Of a DNA stretch of 64,000 nucleotides, positions 61,082 through 64,000 are shown piece by piece. The stretch comes from Cricetomys ansorgei (taxonomy: Eukaryota; Chordata; Mammalia; Rodentia; Nesomyidae). Where the stretch lies: positions 3,991,001 through 4,055,000 of the forward strand of contig JAMJFZ010001074.1 in the NCBI GenBank assembly GCA_026225945.1, written 5' to 3'. A model generated the notes under the pieces. The model did no database searches. It saw only the letters and a list, made by a program, of their open reading frames with translations, and was not told the DNA's origin. A program made the position numbers and the translations under genes. Numbering within the stretch: position 1 is the first letter of the stretch; each line of letters begins with the position of its first letter.

Positions 61082-61265
61082 AGGGATGGTGGTATGGCTC
61101 AGTGGTTAAAGGCACTTGCTGCCCAGCCTGATGACCTGAGTTTGATTCACTGGTCCTACATGATAGAGAGAACTGAACGGTGCAAGTTATCATCTGACCA
61201 CACATCCTTGCTTTGGCTTATGAGAGCCCACACACATCCACAAAAAATAAATAAATAAATAAAAT
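61082..61265 (+). mobile_element. B3 SINE
   Basis: 'ggtggtatggctcagtggtt', 'aaaggcacttgctgcccagc' and 'ctgatgacctgagtttgatt' give the tRNA-like head, followed by 'gtgcaagttatcatctgacc' and an 'aaataaataaataaat' tail. Confidence 0.92.
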
Positions 61266-61399
61266 TGAAAAGGTAGTACAAACACAATTTCCATGTTTCT
61301 GTTTTCAGGATTCAACTTGTTTTACCTCTAATATAACAGGGCAATATGTAAAAGTGCTTATATTTTTATCAGGTTTTCAATTTCACTGGTTTTTTGTTC

Positions 61400-61720
61400 T
61401 TTTATTTATTCCTTTATTTATTTATGTGTGGTACACTGTACACATGTACCCATGTTCATGTGTGCACACATACATATTTGAATGCCAAAGGTCTAGTGTC
61501 TATTGCCTTATACATTAACTTGAGAAAGAGTCCTTCAACTCACACAGCATTCACATTAGGTTAGGCTGGATGGGTAACGAGTCTTGTGGTTTTCCTATCT
61601 CCATCCACCAGCCTCCTTCAGTGCACTTGGCTTTATTTGTGGGTCCTGGGGATTGGAACTCAGTTCCTGATGCTTATGTAGCAGAGCACTTTACCAGCTA
61701 AGTGATCTCCCTCTAGCCCT
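61400..61720 (-). mobile_element. B4-type composite SINE
   Basis: A minus-strand order runs from a 'ttatttattcctttatttat' tail, through 'tgtgcacacatacatatttg', a B1-like middle ('agtgcacttggctttatttg' region) and 'ggggattggaactcagttcc', to the head 'ccagctaagtgatctccctc' with 'tagccc'. At about 320 bp it is longer than B2 or B3 and fits B4/RSINE-type elements. Confidence 0.7.
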
Positions 61721-61739
61721 TGTTTTATATTTTTAAGAA

Positions 61740-64000
61740 GATTAATTAATGTTTTATTTAATAATTTTTATTATGAAGTGATTTTTCATATTTGATCTCC
61801 ATTTCAAACTTTTCATGATGACATTTTTAGAGTATTTAATGCCATTTTATTTTCTAGTTCATAGTCTTTAGATTTTTTTTCTGTAAAAACAATTATAATT
61901 GTATATTTTATTCCTATTACCCATGAGAGAATTTATACTTTTACCTGTTTCATCCTGGAGATAACAATTTTCCAACATTACTATACAGTAAACTTTAGAA
62001 CCACATAATTAATAGGGTTTGTTGTCCCAACACCCTTGGAGGAAATATTCATGGGAAAGAATTCTGGAGAAGACATTACATGTTTTTATTTCCTTTTTAA
62101 GTTATTTTCATTCACTGGCAAGATGGAGAAAGCTGAAGCTATTTCCACTTCTCCAATTGAGAAAGAAATATTTCTCCAATGTAGCTTTGTGTGAATATAG
62201 AAATGTAGACAGTGTTTACCTTCACCATTTCGTTAAGGGAATGAATGGATATTTCTCAAAAAATTGTTTCCAGTGTTGAACTTACATTCAATAGTGTTAT
62301 TCATGTTCTTATAAGTTACTTTGCTTTTTGCTCCATGAGAGGAAAAAATCCACTAACCCACAAGACTTTCAGAAATAAAGTAGATAACAGGAAGCATTTT
62401 CTGAAACATAACTGTAGAAGCATGTCACATACAATTAAACATTTCGCACTTTCTCAGTAATCCTCTTCTACGGAGTTTTAAGTGCTATATATAGAACTTG
62501 TTTCTTAAAGGTGTATCTTAAGGTAGAAGCAACACAAGCTTGTAATGTTTGTGACAGTTAGACCATATTGATTCAAGCTCTGTGCCCTTTTACCCACCTG
62601 CCCTCCTTTTCTATTCTGCTACTTTTTCTAGAAAGATTCAGTTCTATTACCAAAGGAAAAAAAATTAGTATTGCCAAGAAATAAATATTTGCAATCTACA
62701 CTTAATAGTGTAATACACCCAACAATAATGTTTTGGGTGACTTTGATTGCTAAAACTTGAATTCAACATACTTGAAATGGATAGGTGGTTCCTATTTGCC
62801 TAGGACTCTGCATGCAAGTTATAAATGATCCTAAAGACTTACAAAGTTCTCACCTCTATCAAAACTTCTTCAGCTCAAACGACACTAAAATTTTACTCAA
62901 GTGAAATGCTTTATGTCAACCCACCAGTAAAAGATGTGCAGTGCCCGAGTAAAGTGAGCTGCCAGCAATGGCTGGTGAGTTATGACTTCTCTCATCAGAT
63001 CCATAAGATTATTTCATCTGGGAGAAGGCAAAGAAGCAGATATACTTTATTTCTTACAAATGCTTGATTTTTCCTCAGGGAACATTCAAATTCATTGTCT
63101 ATGTGGGGAGAGGGGATGGGGAAGATGAGAAAGCCTATAACTTCAGAAAAAAATCATAGTGATTTGACAGGGAACCATCAGTGATTAAAAGCAACCAGTA
63201 TTGACTCTCTCGCCACTTATAAATCATCACTATCTGCATACATACGATGGCACACTCAGTGTGTCTATTCTGATATCTCATCTATCTATAACTGCAAAAA
63301 ACTCATACCTGTTTGAGAACAAGAATAATGCTTTTCAACGTTTCCTTCCTAAAAGCTGGAGACATGGATAAGTCGGAAAATAAACATAGTTTTCAACTTC
63401 CATTGCAAATGATTGTCTGAAAGCCTATATGCTGTCACTGTTTTCTGAATGCTATCTTTGCAGAAGAAGGGAAACATGCATACGGTAAGGCAATAATTGG
63501 ATAATTTCTACATGTGTGTGCTGGGAATTTTCTGTAATACTCAGTAAATGCCAAGAACAGTGAGAAAAAACAATTGCCTCCAATTTCTTATCTTTGATCT
63601 TCTGATGTTCTATGATATGGAAATCATCTGCCTCTATTATATAATGATAGATAGAAAATGTTTTTCCTTCAAGGTTCTACAACCTATGACACCATAGTGC
63701 CACACTATAATTTGTGTGATTTTCTCAGGAGTTAACATATTGTTATACCACCTATTTGCATACTGTTTTTCTCTATTGCTACTTTGAAGTTTTCTTGTTA
63801 GTTCAAGATCAAATGTTTATTATTGAAATCACTTTCCATTTTCATTTCATTTCTACAAAACATCTGATATTTTTGAAATAATTGCTACTTGGCATGATTA
63901 CTAAAATAATGTTAAATTTAATCTTATATCAATAAGTGAAATGAACAACATTAAAAATAATGTTTTAGAAAGCTGTTGAATACCACCAAGGGATGAGGGC
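61740..64000. other. Unassigned AT-rich DNA to the window end
   Basis: About 2.3 kb without a recognised repeat, RNA or coding sequence. Open frames are up to 86 codons and show no family resemblance. Confidence 0.4.

Noticed and set aside
1..64000. Bacterial or phage systems, CRISPR arrays, operons
   Set aside because: The repeat content is that of a rodent nuclear genome; no spaced identical repeats of CRISPR type and no gene clusters are present.

Overview
This window looks like non-coding nuclear DNA from a muroid rodent (mouse, rat, vole or hamster-like). The evidence is the mixture of interspersed repeats: B1, B2, B3, B4-type and ID-like SINEs, Lx-type L1 3' UTRs and a rodent URR1 hAT transposon, over a mammal-wide background of MIR, L2, MER5A, MLT1 and Tigger fossils. 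The B1 copies are diverged from the house-mouse form, for example in the phrase 'gttacaacagagaaa'. I therefore infer Muroidea but do not name a species. The DNA is AT-rich, and (CA)n/(GT)n microsatellites are frequent.

I found no protein-coding gene, exon, tRNA, rRNA or CRISPR array that I can defend. Open frames are short, and the longer ones fall in simple repeats (His/Thr-rich, Cys-rich or Arg/Gln-rich translations), in SINEs, or in the L1 3' UTR. The window is probably a gene desert or the inside of a large intron.

Layout. 0-1.5 kb: a URR1 DNA transposon split by a minus-strand L1 3' UTR, with target-site duplications visible for both. 1.5-16 kb: repeat-poor DNA with one B3, one MER5A, an ancient fragment, a cluster of three hairpins and microsatellites. 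16-24.5 kb: rodent and ancient fragments (B1, L1, MaLR, two MIRs). 24.57-25.75 kb: a solitary LTR-like element carrying a large TG minisatellite. 26-32 kb: SINE-rich, plus an L2 tail. 32.3-33.6 kb: a rodent repeat split by a second copy of the LTR. 33.8-46.5 kb: L1M fossil, B1s, an MLT1 LTR, an Lx tail, B3/B2 SINEs, a MIR and two GT-GA compound microsatellites. 46.5-51.4 kb: mostly unassigned, then an L1M fossil, a B2 and a third LTR copy. 53.6-64 kb: rodent repeat, B2s, two consecutive Lx tails, a relative of the LTR, a B4-type SINE, a TA-flanked Tigger element, a CTGC/CTGT array, and B3/B4 SINEs.

The most interesting signal is a dispersed family at 24.6, 32.6 and 50.4 kb (relative at 57.9 kb). 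It starts TG, ends CA, carries AATAAA near its 3' end, and has a B1-like 'cacctttaatcc' core. One copy has an exact 5-bp target-site duplication. I could not assign a family name. Copies differ by internal expansions: a TG array with a period near 142 bp, a 20-bp perfect palindrome, and a 27-bp tandem repeat.
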